Positions 7,754-15,585 of a stretch of 36,305 bases of DNA are shown one piece after another (the stretch's first letter is position 1; each line of letters starts with the position of its first letter). A program made the translations under genes and the position numbers. The stretch spans positions 1 to 36,305 of the forward strand of contig CACEYZ010000009.1 of NCBI GenBank assembly GCA_902563885.1. The letters are read 5' to 3'. Source of the DNA: an uncultured SAR86 cluster bacterium. GTDB taxonomy: Bacteria > Pseudomonadota > Gammaproteobacteria > Magnimaribacterales > TMED112. A model generated the notes under the pieces. The model was not told the origin of the DNA. It saw only the letters and a program-made list of their open reading frames with translations, and searched no databases.

Positions 7754-9120
7754 TTATGATCTTCAAAATTTAAATTTGGATATATTTTTTTAAAGTTATC
7801 TTTAAAAAAAGCTATTATTTTTATTAATTCTTGATCTGTATCACCCTCAAATCTCATGACAAGTTTTGGTGAAGTATTTGATGCTCTAAGCAGACCCCAT
7901 GCTTTGGAATTAGAAAATCTAACACCATCAATATCAAGAATCTCATATCCTGAAAAGTCTACTTCATTTTTAAATTTATCAACCATTTCAAATTTCTGAG
8001 AATCTTCTACATCTAAAGTTAATTCTGGAGTAGAAAAAACTTTTGGAAAATCTGAAATTTTTGTTGATAAATCTATTTCTAGCTCAGAAATTATTTTTGT
8101 AAGAATAACTGCAGAATAAATACCATCATCAAAACCATACCAATCATAATTTATGAAAATATGGCCAGACATTTCTGCACCTAAAATCGCGTTTGTCTCT
8201 CTAATTTTGTTTTTTATGTTGAAGTGGCCAGTCTTTTCAATTATGGGATCACCTCCATTGTCCTCAATTATTTTTGATACCTGATTAGAGCATTTGATAT
8301 CATAGATCACCGGACCCTTCTTTTTTTGCAAAAAATATTCGGATAAGAGCATAATGATGTGATCAGGAGAAACTACATTTGATTTGTTATCCACCATGCC
8401 GACTCTATCTCCATCACCATCAAATGCAAAACCTAAATCAGCATGATTTACTGAGACAGACTCAATTAAATCTTTTAAATTCTTTTCTTTACTTGGGTCA
8501 GGATGATGGTTTGGAAAATTTCCATCTGGTTCAGTATTCAATGAAATAACTTCAGCACCAATTTTTTCAAATACTTTTTTTGCATATGGTCCAGCAGCTC
8601 CATTACCAGAATCCAAAACAACTTTAATTTTTTTCTGTAATTTACAATTAGAAAAAATTTCACTTTCATATTGTTCAATTAAATCTCTTGCATCTGAAAT
8701 ATTAACTATATTTGTAATTTTATTTTTTAAATTAATTACATCGTTTTTAATTTCAAAACCAGAAACCGCACCATCATTAATTACCATTTTTAAACCATTA
8801 TCTTCTTTGGGATTGTGGCTGCCAGTTATCATTATTCCACAATTGGTTTTTCCAATTTTTGTTGCAAAATAAACTAAAGGTGTAGGTACCATGCCAAGAT
8901 CAAGAACCTCCAAATCATTTGAACAAAGGCCAGAGATAAGTGATTTTTTTATTCTATTTGCAGATAATCTACAATCAGTTCCTAGGTATACTTTATTTTG
9001 ACCAGTTTTAAGAATTTTCTCACTAAGCACAATTCCAATTTTTCTAATGATGTCATCATTTAAATCTTCATCTGCTTTACCTCTTATATCGTAAGCACGA
9101 AAAATATTTTCATTAATCAT
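7750..9120 (-). CDS. phosphomannomutase/phosphoglucomutase
   Basis: 456 residues, alpha-D-phosphohexomutase family, close in length to Pseudomonas AlgC (463). It interconverts hexose 6- and 1-phosphates for nucleotide-sugar supply. Seen are FRAYDIRG (7-14), the phosphoserine loop MITGSHNP with Ser101, the metal loop DGDGDR at 234-239, the sugar-binding EMSGHIF, and the phosphate-binding RASNTSPKLVMRFEG near the C-terminus. E-M-S-G-H is typical of the AlgC/ManB group rather than GlmM. Its product would feed the lipopolysaccharide and glycan genes just downstream on the map. Divergent from ilvE across 39 bases. Confidence 0.93.
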   Translation of the reverse strand: MINENIFRAYDIRGKADEDLNDDIIRKIGIVLSEKILKTGQNKVYLGTDCRLSANRIKKSLISGLCSNDLEVLDLGMVPTPLVYFATKIGKTNCGIMITGSHNPKEDNGLKMVINDGAVSGFEIKNDVINLKNKITNIVNISDARDLIEQYESEIFSNCKLQKKIKVVLDSGNGAAGPYAKKVFEKIGAEVISLNTEPDGNFPNHHPDPSKEKNLKDLIESVSVNHADLGFAFDGDGDRVGMVDNKSNVVSPDHIIMLLSEYFLQKKKGPVIYDIKCSNQVSKIIEDNGGDPIIEKTGHFNIKNKIRETNAILGAEMSGHIFINYDWYGFDDGIYSAVILTKIISELEIDLSTKISDFPKVFSTPELTLDVEDSQKFEMVDKFKNEVDFSGYEILDIDGVRFSNSKAWGLLRASNTSPKLVMRFEGDTDQELIKIIAFFKDNFKKIYPNLNFEDHN

Positions 9121-9159
9121 TTGTTTTAATTAAATTCTCAATTAATTATACTAACTCCT
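9121..9159 (+). promoter_or_regulatory. candidate ilvE promoter with leaderless start
   Basis: The 39-base divergent gap contains TATACT (9147-9152), a good -10 match, with its expected start point about seven bases later, at or next to the ilvE ATG (9160). The -35 is poor (TTGTTT at 9121 is 20 bases away; TTTTAA at 9124 gives 17). No Shine-Dalgarno lies before the ATG, consistent with a leaderless mRNA. Confidence 0.35.
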
Positions 9160-10068
9160 ATGTCGAATACATATTGGCTTGATGGAGAGTATATCAAGAA
9201 AGAGCAGTCAAATATTAGTGCTTTAACGCATACACTTCACTATGGTTTAGGCGCCTTTGAGGGAGTAAGGTGTTACTGCTCAGATGAAGATGAGGTAAAT
9301 ATATTTAGACTGCAAGATCACACTAATAGGCTTCTTGAGTCAGTTAAAATTTTAGGTTTAGAGGTAAGCTATTCCTTTGATGAATTGGTTGAGGTTCAAA
9401 AACAAGTCATAAAGAAATCAAACTTGAAAAATGCATACCTTAGACCAATTGTTTTTCTTGGGAGTGATAGGCTTGGTCTAGACATTGTTGGGATGGATAT
9501 TCATGTAATGGTGGTGTGTCAAGAATGGCCATCATATTTTGGAAAAGATGCGATTGAAAAAGGTATTGATGTAATGGTTTCATCATATACAAGAGCACAT
9601 CCGAATAGTTTAATGACCAAATCTAAAATTTGTGGAGGTTATGTAAACGGAATATTAGCTCACGATCAAGCAAAGAAAAATGGTTATCAAGAAGCAATTC
9701 TTATGGATACTACTGGATTTGTTGCTGAGGGTAGTGGTCAAAATATATTCTTGGTCAAAGATGGTGCTCTGCTTACTCCTGAATTAACTTGTTGTCTAAA
9801 TGGGATAACTAGAAAGACTGTAATGCAAATTGCTAAAGATAATGATATTGAGACAAAAGAGAGACTAATTACAAGAGACGAGCTTTATACTGCAGATGAG
9901 ATATTTTTATGTGGAACTGCAGTTGAAATTGCTCCAGTTAAGTCAGTTGATAAAACTTCGATTGGTAACGGATCTAGGGGAGAAATTACTAACTTAATTC
10001 AATCCACATACTTTGACTGTGTTAAAGGAAAAATAGAAAAATATAATAGCTGGCTCTCTAGAGTTTAA
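9160..10068 (+). CDS. ilvE: branched-chain amino acid aminotransferase
   Basis: 302 residues (E. coli IlvE 309), a fold-type IV PLP aminotransferase performing the last transamination of valine, leucine and isoleucine synthesis. The start WLDGEYI and LHYGLGAFEGVRCY (27-40) are typical. Lys156 in TKSKICGGYVN aligns with the PLP lysine of E. coli IlvE (Lys159), and the GFVAEGSGQNIFLVKDG and CLNGITRKTVMQIA blocks bind the cofactor phosphate and substrate. Length and the GFVAEGSGQN motif favour IlvE over D-amino-acid transaminase or aminodeoxychorismate lyase. Its stop overlaps the glycosyltransferase ATG (TAATG), so an unrelated sugar gene is translationally coupled to it. Confidence 0.93.
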   Translation: MSNTYWLDGEYIKKEQSNISALTHTLHYGLGAFEGVRCYCSDEDEVNIFRLQDHTNRLLESVKILGLEVSYSFDELVEVQKQVIKKSNLKNAYLRPIVFLGSDRLGLDIVGMDIHVMVVCQEWPSYFGKDAIEKGIDVMVSSYTRAHPNSLMTKSKICGGYVNGILAHDQAKKNGYQEAILMDTTGFVAEGSGQNIFLVKDGALLTPELTCCLNGITRKTVMQIAKDNDIETKERLITRDELYTADEIFLCGTAVEIAPVKSVDKTSIGNGSRGEITNLIQSTYFDCVKGKIEKYNSWLSRV

Positions 10069-11303
10069 TGCTAAAACTAAAAATAGCCTTACTAAGTTAT
10101 AGAAGTGATCCTTTTTCAGGTGGGCAAGGTATATATCTAAAAAATTTATCTGATGCTCTAATTAAACGTGGTCACAAAATAACAATTTTTTCTGGTAATC
10201 CTTTACCTGATGTAAATAAGAGTGTTGATTTAATTGAAATAAAGACACCTGGTTTTTTTGAAACTTTTGAATTTAAAAAAAGAATAGATCTTTTCAAAAA
10301 ATATCCTGAAAAGAAAATATTTGATTACCAAGACTTTTTTGATTCAATCACTGGAGTTTTTTCAGAGCCAATTTATTTTGCGAAAAGACTGGAAAATAAT
10401 AAAGAATTTATTAAAAGAGCAAATTCTTTTGATATTTTTCATGACAATCAATCTATAAGTAACTTTTCAAATCTAATTTCAAATCGGCTAATCACTACTG
10501 TTCACCATCCGGCACATATTGATCGAGATATAGACATTCAATTTGAAAGAAAATTTTTGAAAAAAATTTCAATAAAGAGATGGTATTCGTTTTTAACAAA
10601 CCAAAAAAATAGTCTTAAAAAATCAAAAATTATAATTACACCGACCCAGTCCTCAAAAAATGACATCGCTAATTTATTTTCATTTGAAAAAAAGAGGATA
10701 GAAGTTTTATGGAACGGAATAAATATAAAAAAAGTTCAACCTTTCAAACCAAAAAAATTTACCTCAAAACTTGTATCAATAATCAGCTCAGACGTGCCAA
10801 TGAAAAATTTAGAGACAGTTCTTAAATCTTTAAAAGATCTTAGCGATGAGGATATCAACATCAAATTAAAAATAATTGGAGATCTTAGAGAGAAAAATAA
10901 TAATCTCATTAAACAGCTTGAAATAGCAGATAAAATTGAATTTCTTCCAAAGCTTTCCAAGGATCAATTAATTCAAAATTTGGATGATGCAGATATAGGT
11001 ATATGCCCATCAATATATGAGGGATTTGGATTTCCTCTTGTAGAAATGATGTCAAGGGGTCTTCCTGTAATAGCTTCTAATGGGGGTTCATTGCCAGAAC
11101 TATTGTCTGATTCTGGCCTTACATTTAATCCTTATGATAAGGATGAGTTAACAGTCAAGATTAAACAGATGTTAGAAAATACAAAACTTAGAGAAAAGTT
11201 TGCATTAAATAGTCTTAATAGAATGGATGATTTTTTTGATTGGGACGAGTATGCTATGAAACTTGAACCCTTGTATCAAAAAATCTTAAGTGGACACTTT
11301 TAA
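10068..11303 (+). CDS. GT4-family glycosyltransferase
   Basis: 411 residues with the GT-B layout of glycosyltransferase family 4. The N-terminal domain has SGGQGIYLKNLSDAL (17-31), FDIFHDNQ (121-128) and TVHHPAHIDRD (144-154). The C-terminal donor-binding domain has the EX7E motif EGFGFPLVE (Glu318, Glu326) followed by GLPVIASNGGSLPELL. Donor and acceptor are unknown. From memory, the HDNQ and HHP motifs are shared with a GT4 group found in actinobacteria next to methyltransferases and a prenyltransferase-like toroid protein, the same neighbours as here. That recollection needs a search. First gene of the 10068-13550 module, starting on the ilvE stop. Confidence 0.88.
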   Translation: MLKLKIALLSYRSDPFSGGQGIYLKNLSDALIKRGHKITIFSGNPLPDVNKSVDLIEIKTPGFFETFEFKKRIDLFKKYPEKKIFDYQDFFDSITGVFSEPIYFAKRLENNKEFIKRANSFDIFHDNQSISNFSNLISNRLITTVHHPAHIDRDIDIQFERKFLKKISIKRWYSFLTNQKNSLKKSKIIITPTQSSKNDIANLFSFEKKRIEVLWNGINIKKVQPFKPKKFTSKLVSIISSDVPMKNLETVLKSLKDLSDEDINIKLKIIGDLREKNNNLIKQLEIADKIEFLPKLSKDQLIQNLDDADIGICPSIYEGFGFPLVEMMSRGLPVIASNGGSLPELLSDSGLTFNPYDKDELTVKIKQMLENTKLREKFALNSLNRMDDFFDWDEYAMKLEPLYQKILSGHF

Positions 11304-11985
11304 TTTTGAATCCTTAAATCTTAAAAAAGTAAAAAAAGCTATTGATATAGGTTGTGGGAATGGAAGACATTTAAAATCTCTTGGTTTTAGGCTAAAGAAA
11401 GCAGAGATATTTGGTGTCGATCAACTTAAAGATGAAATCCATAAATTAAATAACGAATTTGAAACACATGTCTGCAAAAATGGAAATTGTTATTCTTTTA
11501 GTGTTCAAGATATAAGAGCTATAAGCTTTGAGGACAATTGTTTTGATATGGTTATTTGTTCAGAAGTCCTAGAACATGTTCCAAATTTTGAAAAAGTAAT
11601 TAAAGAGTGTTATAGAATTTTAAAACCAGGCGGAGTCTTGCTCATAAGTGTGCCATCATATGTTCCTGAGATGCTCTGTTGGAAGTACTCAAAAAAATAT
11701 AAACAAACTCCTGGTGGTCACATAAGAATCTTCTCAAATAAGCTTCTTTTAGAAAATTTTCAAAAACTTAATCTAAAAATATTTAAAAAAAATAGAATGC
11801 ATTCTTTTCATTCTTTATATTGGATTCTTCGAGCGAGAAATGACATGGAAGAGACACCATTTCTAAAAAAGTTTCACTCTTTATTAGTGAAACAGATGTT
11901 TGGCCAAGCAAAAATTTCAGCATTTATTGAAAAGTTACTCGATCCTGTCTTTGGGAAATCAAAATGTTTTTATCTCCGAAAATAA
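11290..11985 (+). CDS. class I SAM-dependent methyltransferase (Methyltransf_11 type)
   Basis: 231 residues. SAM-binding motif I AIDIGCGNGRHLK (17-29), an acidic strand-2 end (FGVDQL), the motif VICSEVLEHVPNFE, and ILKPGGVLLISVPS are clear. The start is GTG at 11290, inside the last 14 bases of the glycosyltransferase gene. Motif I comes so soon that no later start is acceptable. The C-terminal part (HIRIFSNKLLLENF, then a basic, aromatic stretch) is like O- or C-methyltransferases acting on sugars, lipids or quinones, but the acceptor is unknown. Overlap with both neighbours suggests joint function with the GT4 and toroid proteins. Confidence 0.88.
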   Translation: MDTFNFESLNLKKVKKAIDIGCGNGRHLKSLGFRLKKAEIFGVDQLKDEIHKLNNEFETHVCKNGNCYSFSVQDIRAISFEDNCFDMVICSEVLEHVPNFEKVIKECYRILKPGGVLLISVPSYVPEMLCWKYSKKYKQTPGGHIRIFSNKLLLENFQKLNLKIFKKNRMHSFHSLYWILRARNDMEETPFLKKFHSLLVKQMFGQAKISAFIEKLLDPVFGKSKCFYLRK

Positions 11986-12953
11986 AAGAATTTCAACCAA
12001 TGATTGATTGGATTGAGAGTAATCAATCCTCTAGTGGAATGATCTTCTGGGATGATAAGAAAAAATTTGATGCTTGGGATCATTTTGAGTGTTTAACTGC
12101 TTTAGCAATTCTGGGAAGAAAAAAAAGTTTTCTTAAGGGTTTAGATTGGTTTGTAGACAATTTGTCAAAAGATAGCCAAATCTTCTCTTTGTATAAGGGT
12201 GAAGAGATTACTCAAAAATATTATGAAATTCACCATGCAATATATTTTTCAGTTCCTTTACTTCAAGGTTTTTATATTTTTGAAGAAATAGATCTTTTGA
12301 AGAAAAACTTTGAAACTCTTAAAAAAATTGTGGTAAAAACAATTAACTCTAGAGATGACTATGGTTTTTTTTACTGGGCAGAAAAAAATGGTGAGTTTCA
12401 AGATAATTCTCTAATCTCTGCAACCTCCTCAATATATCTCTCACTAAAAGCTGCAACAGAAATTTACAAATTTCTTAATGAAGATACTAAAAACCTAGAA
12501 GATGTAACAAAAAGTATAGAACAGCAGTTTAATGGCGACATGTGTAGATTTAATAGAGATGGGATAGAACGCTCTCGTTTCTCTATGGATGCTTATTATC
12601 CATATTTAGCTGGTATAAATTTAAATAGTTCAAAACTTCTTGATTTGCTGTCAGATTTTTATGTTCCAGAAATGGGAATAAAATGTGTTAAAGAGGAGCC
12701 ATGGGTGACTTTTGCTGAGTCCTCGGAAGCAATAATTTCCTTAATTAGGGTTGGTGAAATTAAATTTGCAAAAAAAATAATGAGTGAAATAGAAAACTTC
12801 AAAAATAAAGACGGAATTTTCCCAACTGGTTATCAATACTCAGAAAAAATATTTTGGCCTGATGAAAGATCAACTTGGACAAATGCAGCTTATATTATCG
12901 CTAAAGATTGTTTATATGATGTGACCAAAAAAAAGAAGGCCTTACTAGTTTGA
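11964..12953 (+). CDS. alpha/alpha-toroid (prenyltransferase/squalene cyclase-like) protein of unknown function
   Basis: 329 residues made of repeated helix pairs with W-rich, acidic turns: GMIFWDDKKKFDAWDHFECLTAL near 25-47, YYEIHHAIYFSVPLL, DDYGFFYWAEKNG, SRFSMDAYYPYLAG, CVKEEPWVTFAESSEAI and IFWPDERSTWTNAAYI. Such spacing fits a six- or seven-hairpin toroid. I recall similar proteins annotated prenyltransferase in actinobacterial GT4/methyltransferase clusters. No DXDD cyclase motif is visible, so cyclase activity is not supported, and a glycosidase-like or binding role is possible. No signal peptide. It overlaps the methyltransferase by 22 bases; a second ATG at 12000, 15 bases past that gene's stop, is an alternative start. 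Its 3' end overlaps the convergent methyltransferase by nine bases. Confidence 0.75.
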   Translation: MFLSPKIKEFQPMIDWIESNQSSSGMIFWDDKKKFDAWDHFECLTALAILGRKKSFLKGLDWFVDNLSKDSQIFSLYKGEEITQKYYEIHHAIYFSVPLLQGFYIFEEIDLLKKNFETLKKIVVKTINSRDDYGFFYWAEKNGEFQDNSLISATSSIYLSLKAATEIYKFLNEDTKNLEDVTKSIEQQFNGDMCRFNRDGIERSRFSMDAYYPYLAGINLNSSKLLDLLSDFYVPEMGIKCVKEEPWVTFAESSEAIISLIRVGEIKFAKKIMSEIENFKNKDGIFPTGYQYSEKIFWPDERSTWTNAAYIIAKDCLYDVTKKKKALLV

Positions 12954-13550
12954 TTTCTGCAAAAGGACAAGACTTTTTACACGTTTTAAGAGATTAAAAC
13001 CCTCATTCAGAGATTGTTTAAAAATTTTATTTGGAGCTTGACCACCCTCATCCTCAGAATCATAAATATCATGAATAGCTAATGTACCACCTTTTTTAAT
13101 TTTATTTTTCCATAATTTATAATCTGATTCTGCAGATTCAAAAGTATGACTTCCGTCAATGAATATTAAATCTGCATTGTTTTCAACGATTTTTGAAGCA
13201 GAAATTGAATCCATTACTAATGGCTTTACAACATCCTCTAAATTAAACTTAGCAAGATTCTTTTCTAGCAATGGAAGAGTATTAACTCTTCCTAATTTTT
13301 CATCATAAACCTCAGCATCAAAATATAACTCTCCTAATTGTTGTTCCTCAGAGCCTTTATGATGATCAATAGTTATTAATTTCGATTTATTCTCTTTACA
13401 TGCTTGACCTATAAAGCAAGCAGATTTTCCACAATATGAACCTATTTCTACACAAAAGTTGTTCTCAGATACTCTTTTTACCTCCTCGTAAAGTGCAATT
13501 CCTTCATTAAGGTCAAGGAACCCTTTTATTGAATCAAATTTTTCAATCAT
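12945..13550 (-). CDS. class I SAM-dependent methyltransferase (Methyltransf_24 type)
   Basis: 201 residues. CVEIGSYCGKSACFIGQA (33-50) is the glycine-rich SAM loop of the Methyltransf_24/cephalosporin hydroxylase-like group. LITIDHH follows at strand 2, then LIFIDGSHTFESAESDYKLW and GGTLAIHDIYD. The DGSH and HD motifs are typical of that metal-assisted O-methyltransferase-like group. It runs opposite to the GT4/methyltransferase/toroid genes and is joined by an 8-base overlap to the upstream LpxL-like gene, so it is probably expressed with lipid A acylation. Acceptor unknown. Confidence 0.87.
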   Translation of the reverse strand: MIEKFDSIKGFLDLNEGIALYEEVKRVSENNFCVEIGSYCGKSACFIGQACKENKSKLITIDHHKGSEEQQLGELYFDAEVYDEKLGRVNTLPLLEKNLAKFNLEDVVKPLVMDSISASKIVENNADLIFIDGSHTFESAESDYKLWKNKIKKGGTLAIHDIYDSEDEGGQAPNKIFKQSLNEGFNLLKRVKSLVLLQKSN

Positions 13551-14403
13551 ATATTTCTGGTTTCTGTGATTTAAATCTTCTGTGATGCCAAAGGTATTGT
13601 TGAGGTTTTTTCAGAATACTTTCTTCAATTTTTTCATTTAATTTCTTTGCAAAAAATTCTTTTGTATCAAGAGTAGATGAAATATCACTAATTACTAATT
13701 CATAACAATCTTCATTTCTAAAAAAATCAAAATAAAACAAATTACAATTAGTTATCTTTGCAATAGAGAAGGGGACGGTTGTGGTTAGGCACTTCTGACC
13801 AAAAAAAGAAGATACGATAGATCTTTTATTTCTGTAATCTTGGTCGGGTCCGTAAAGAATTATTTTTCCATTTCTAAGGAGTTCTATTAAATTATTAATG
13901 TCAGAATTTGGTATTAAATTCTCCACAGATTTTAAACGTCCTTTTTCTTGCACCCCTTGAATTATTTTTGAATTATTAGGTCTTTCCATTGCATGAAGTT
14001 CATGATGCAGACTCAAGATTCTTGCTGAAAGTTCAATATAAAGATTGTGTCTAAATAAAAGCAATACACCCTTATTATTTTTTTTGGCTTCATCCAGCAG
14101 TTCAATTCCTTTGATTTTGTTATCGAGAGATTTAATTTTTTTAGTTGTAGCATTCCATGCAAGATTATTATCAAAAATAGCACCAATAGACTCATCACAA
14201 GTATCGTTTACTAATTTCTCTCTCCATTTAGAGTCTTTATCACTGAAACAGTGATTAATATTTGCAGAAATAATTTTTCTTCTTTTTTTTAGGCCTATTT
14301 CAAAAATTTTCTTAATAAAAAAATTATTAATAAAAAAATTTCTCGGAATTATACTGATAAGTCTTGTTAAAAAAATTATCAAAAAAACAATGATATTATT
14401 CAT
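13543..14403 (-). CDS. LpxL/HtrB-like lipid A (late) acyltransferase
   Basis: 286 residues of the bacterial lauroyl/myristoyl acyltransferase family (E. coli LpxL 306), which adds a secondary acyl chain to Kdo-lipid A at the inner membrane. One N-terminal membrane helix (about 3-20) is followed by a basic stretch. RHNLYIE contains the HX4E catalytic motif (His119, Glu124). The later LYGPDQDYRNKRSIVSSFFG and KCLTTTVPFSIA match the DHDYG..NSVFVPFF and TTT blocks of LpxL. It is somewhat divergent, so LpxL versus LpxM or LpxP cannot be decided. Its ATG is three bases from that of waaA, which runs the other way. This supports a shared lipid A/Kdo role. Confidence 0.85.
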   Translation of the reverse strand: MNNIIVFLIIFLTRLISIIPRNFFINNFFIKKIFEIGLKKRRKIISANINHCFSDKDSKWREKLVNDTCDESIGAIFDNNLAWNATTKKIKSLDNKIKGIELLDEAKKNNKGVLLLFRHNLYIELSARILSLHHELHAMERPNNSKIIQGVQEKGRLKSVENLIPNSDINNLIELLRNGKIILYGPDQDYRNKRSIVSSFFGQKCLTTTVPFSIAKITNCNLFYFDFFRNEDCYELVISDISSTLDTKEFFAKKLNEKIEESILKKPQQYLWHHRRFKSQKPEIYD

Positions 14404-14406
14404 GTA

Positions 14407-15585
14407 ATGCTTATTGTATATAACTTCTTTTATATTTTATTACTGCCTGTTCTTATTCTTAGAGATTTAATCGTTATAAAAAAAAATAAAATAAAAACTA
14501 TTTCCAAAAAATTAGGATTCAATATATCAGGATCAAAGGGTCCTACCATTTGGTTACATGGAGTAAGTCTAGGGGAAATAAAAATACTAAGCGCTCTGGC
14601 TAAGAAGCTTATCAATCAAGGAGAGAGTGTTTTAATTAGCACAACTACAAACACAGGAAGGGAAGAAGTTAATAAAGTATTCAGAAAAAAAGAAGTAAGC
14701 ATTTTAACATTTCCTTATGATGTAGGGTTTATTTACAAAAAAATAATAAAGAAATTTAATGTAAAGAAGCTGGTTTTATTTGAAAGTGAATTCTGGCCAA
14801 ACCTTCTCAACTCGTCACCAAAGAAACTCAAAATCATGTCATTAAATACCTCTATTTCTGATTCAACCTTTTCTAGGCTAAAACTTATAAAAGGACTTGC
14901 AAAAAAAATGATTAGAAGAGTCGACCTTTATCTAGCTCAATCACAGTTAACAGTAGATAGACTTAAGTTATTAGATGCAAAAAAAATAAAGTTGCTAGGC
15001 AATATCAAGATCAATCCAGAAAATTATGAAATTAATAAAAATTTAGATTTTAAATTTAATGGAATCTTTGATGATAAAAATTTATTTAAAGTTGTTTTGG
15101 GTAGCTCGCATGAGGGAGAGGAAGAATTTGTTTTTAATGCATGGAAAAATCTAAAAAATTCAGCACTCATTCTAGCTCCTAGACATCCTGAACGGATTTC
15201 GCTTGTAAAACAAGAGTTTAAAAATCATAAAAATGTTTATATTTTTGAGAAGGTAGGAAGTCTATTTGATCTTTATTCTCAAGCTGATATTGCAATAGTC
15301 GGTGGAAGCATAATATTCAAAAAAGGACATAATTTTATGGAGCCTGTTTATGCAAATATCCCCTCGATAACAGGAGAACATCTTGAAAATTACAAAGATT
15401 TAAAAGTGAAGCTTTGCGATACAGGAATTTTTGAAACTTTCAAAACAGAGAATGAGCTTTCAGTTTTACTTAAAAAATATACAAATTCAGAATTAAGACA
15501 AAAAAAATTAAATGAACAAAAGATTGCACTAGAAAAAATTTCTGGCTCTTATGAATCAGTTTTAGTGGCTTTAGATGAATTATAA
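14407..15585 (+). CDS. waaA: 3-deoxy-D-manno-octulosonic acid (Kdo) transferase
   Basis: 392 residues (E. coli WaaA 425), a GT30 enzyme adding Kdo from CMP-Kdo to lipid A precursor. N-terminal membrane helix (about 4-24), then IWLHGVSLGEIK with Glu57 at the position of the catalytic glutamate, LISTTTNTGREE, FESEFWPNLL, and the C-terminal GSSHEGEEEFV, APRHPERI, IVGGSIIFKKGHNFMEPVYANIP blocks. Conserved through the family and unambiguous. The three-base gap to the divergent acyltransferase means each gene's promoter and leader must lie within the other's coding region. It overlaps miaA by 11 bases. Confidence 0.95.
   Translation: MLIVYNFFYILLLPVLILRDLIVIKKNKIKTISKKLGFNISGSKGPTIWLHGVSLGEIKILSALAKKLINQGESVLISTTTNTGREEVNKVFRKKEVSILTFPYDVGFIYKKIIKKFNVKKLVLFESEFWPNLLNSSPKKLKIMSLNTSISDSTFSRLKLIKGLAKKMIRRVDLYLAQSQLTVDRLKLLDAKKIKLLGNIKINPENYEINKNLDFKFNGIFDDKNLFKVVLGSSHEGEEEFVFNAWKNLKNSALILAPRHPERISLVKQEFKNHKNVYIFEKVGSLFDLYSQADIAIVGGSIIFKKGHNFMEPVYANIPSITGEHLENYKDLKVKLCDTGIFETFKTENELSVLLKKYTNSELRQKKLNEQKIALEKISGSYESVLVALDEL

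Noticed and set aside
12945-13550. Calling this methyltransferase a cephalosporin hydroxylase
   Set aside because: The resemblance is to the shared SAM-binding fold; no beta-lactam pathway gene is nearby.
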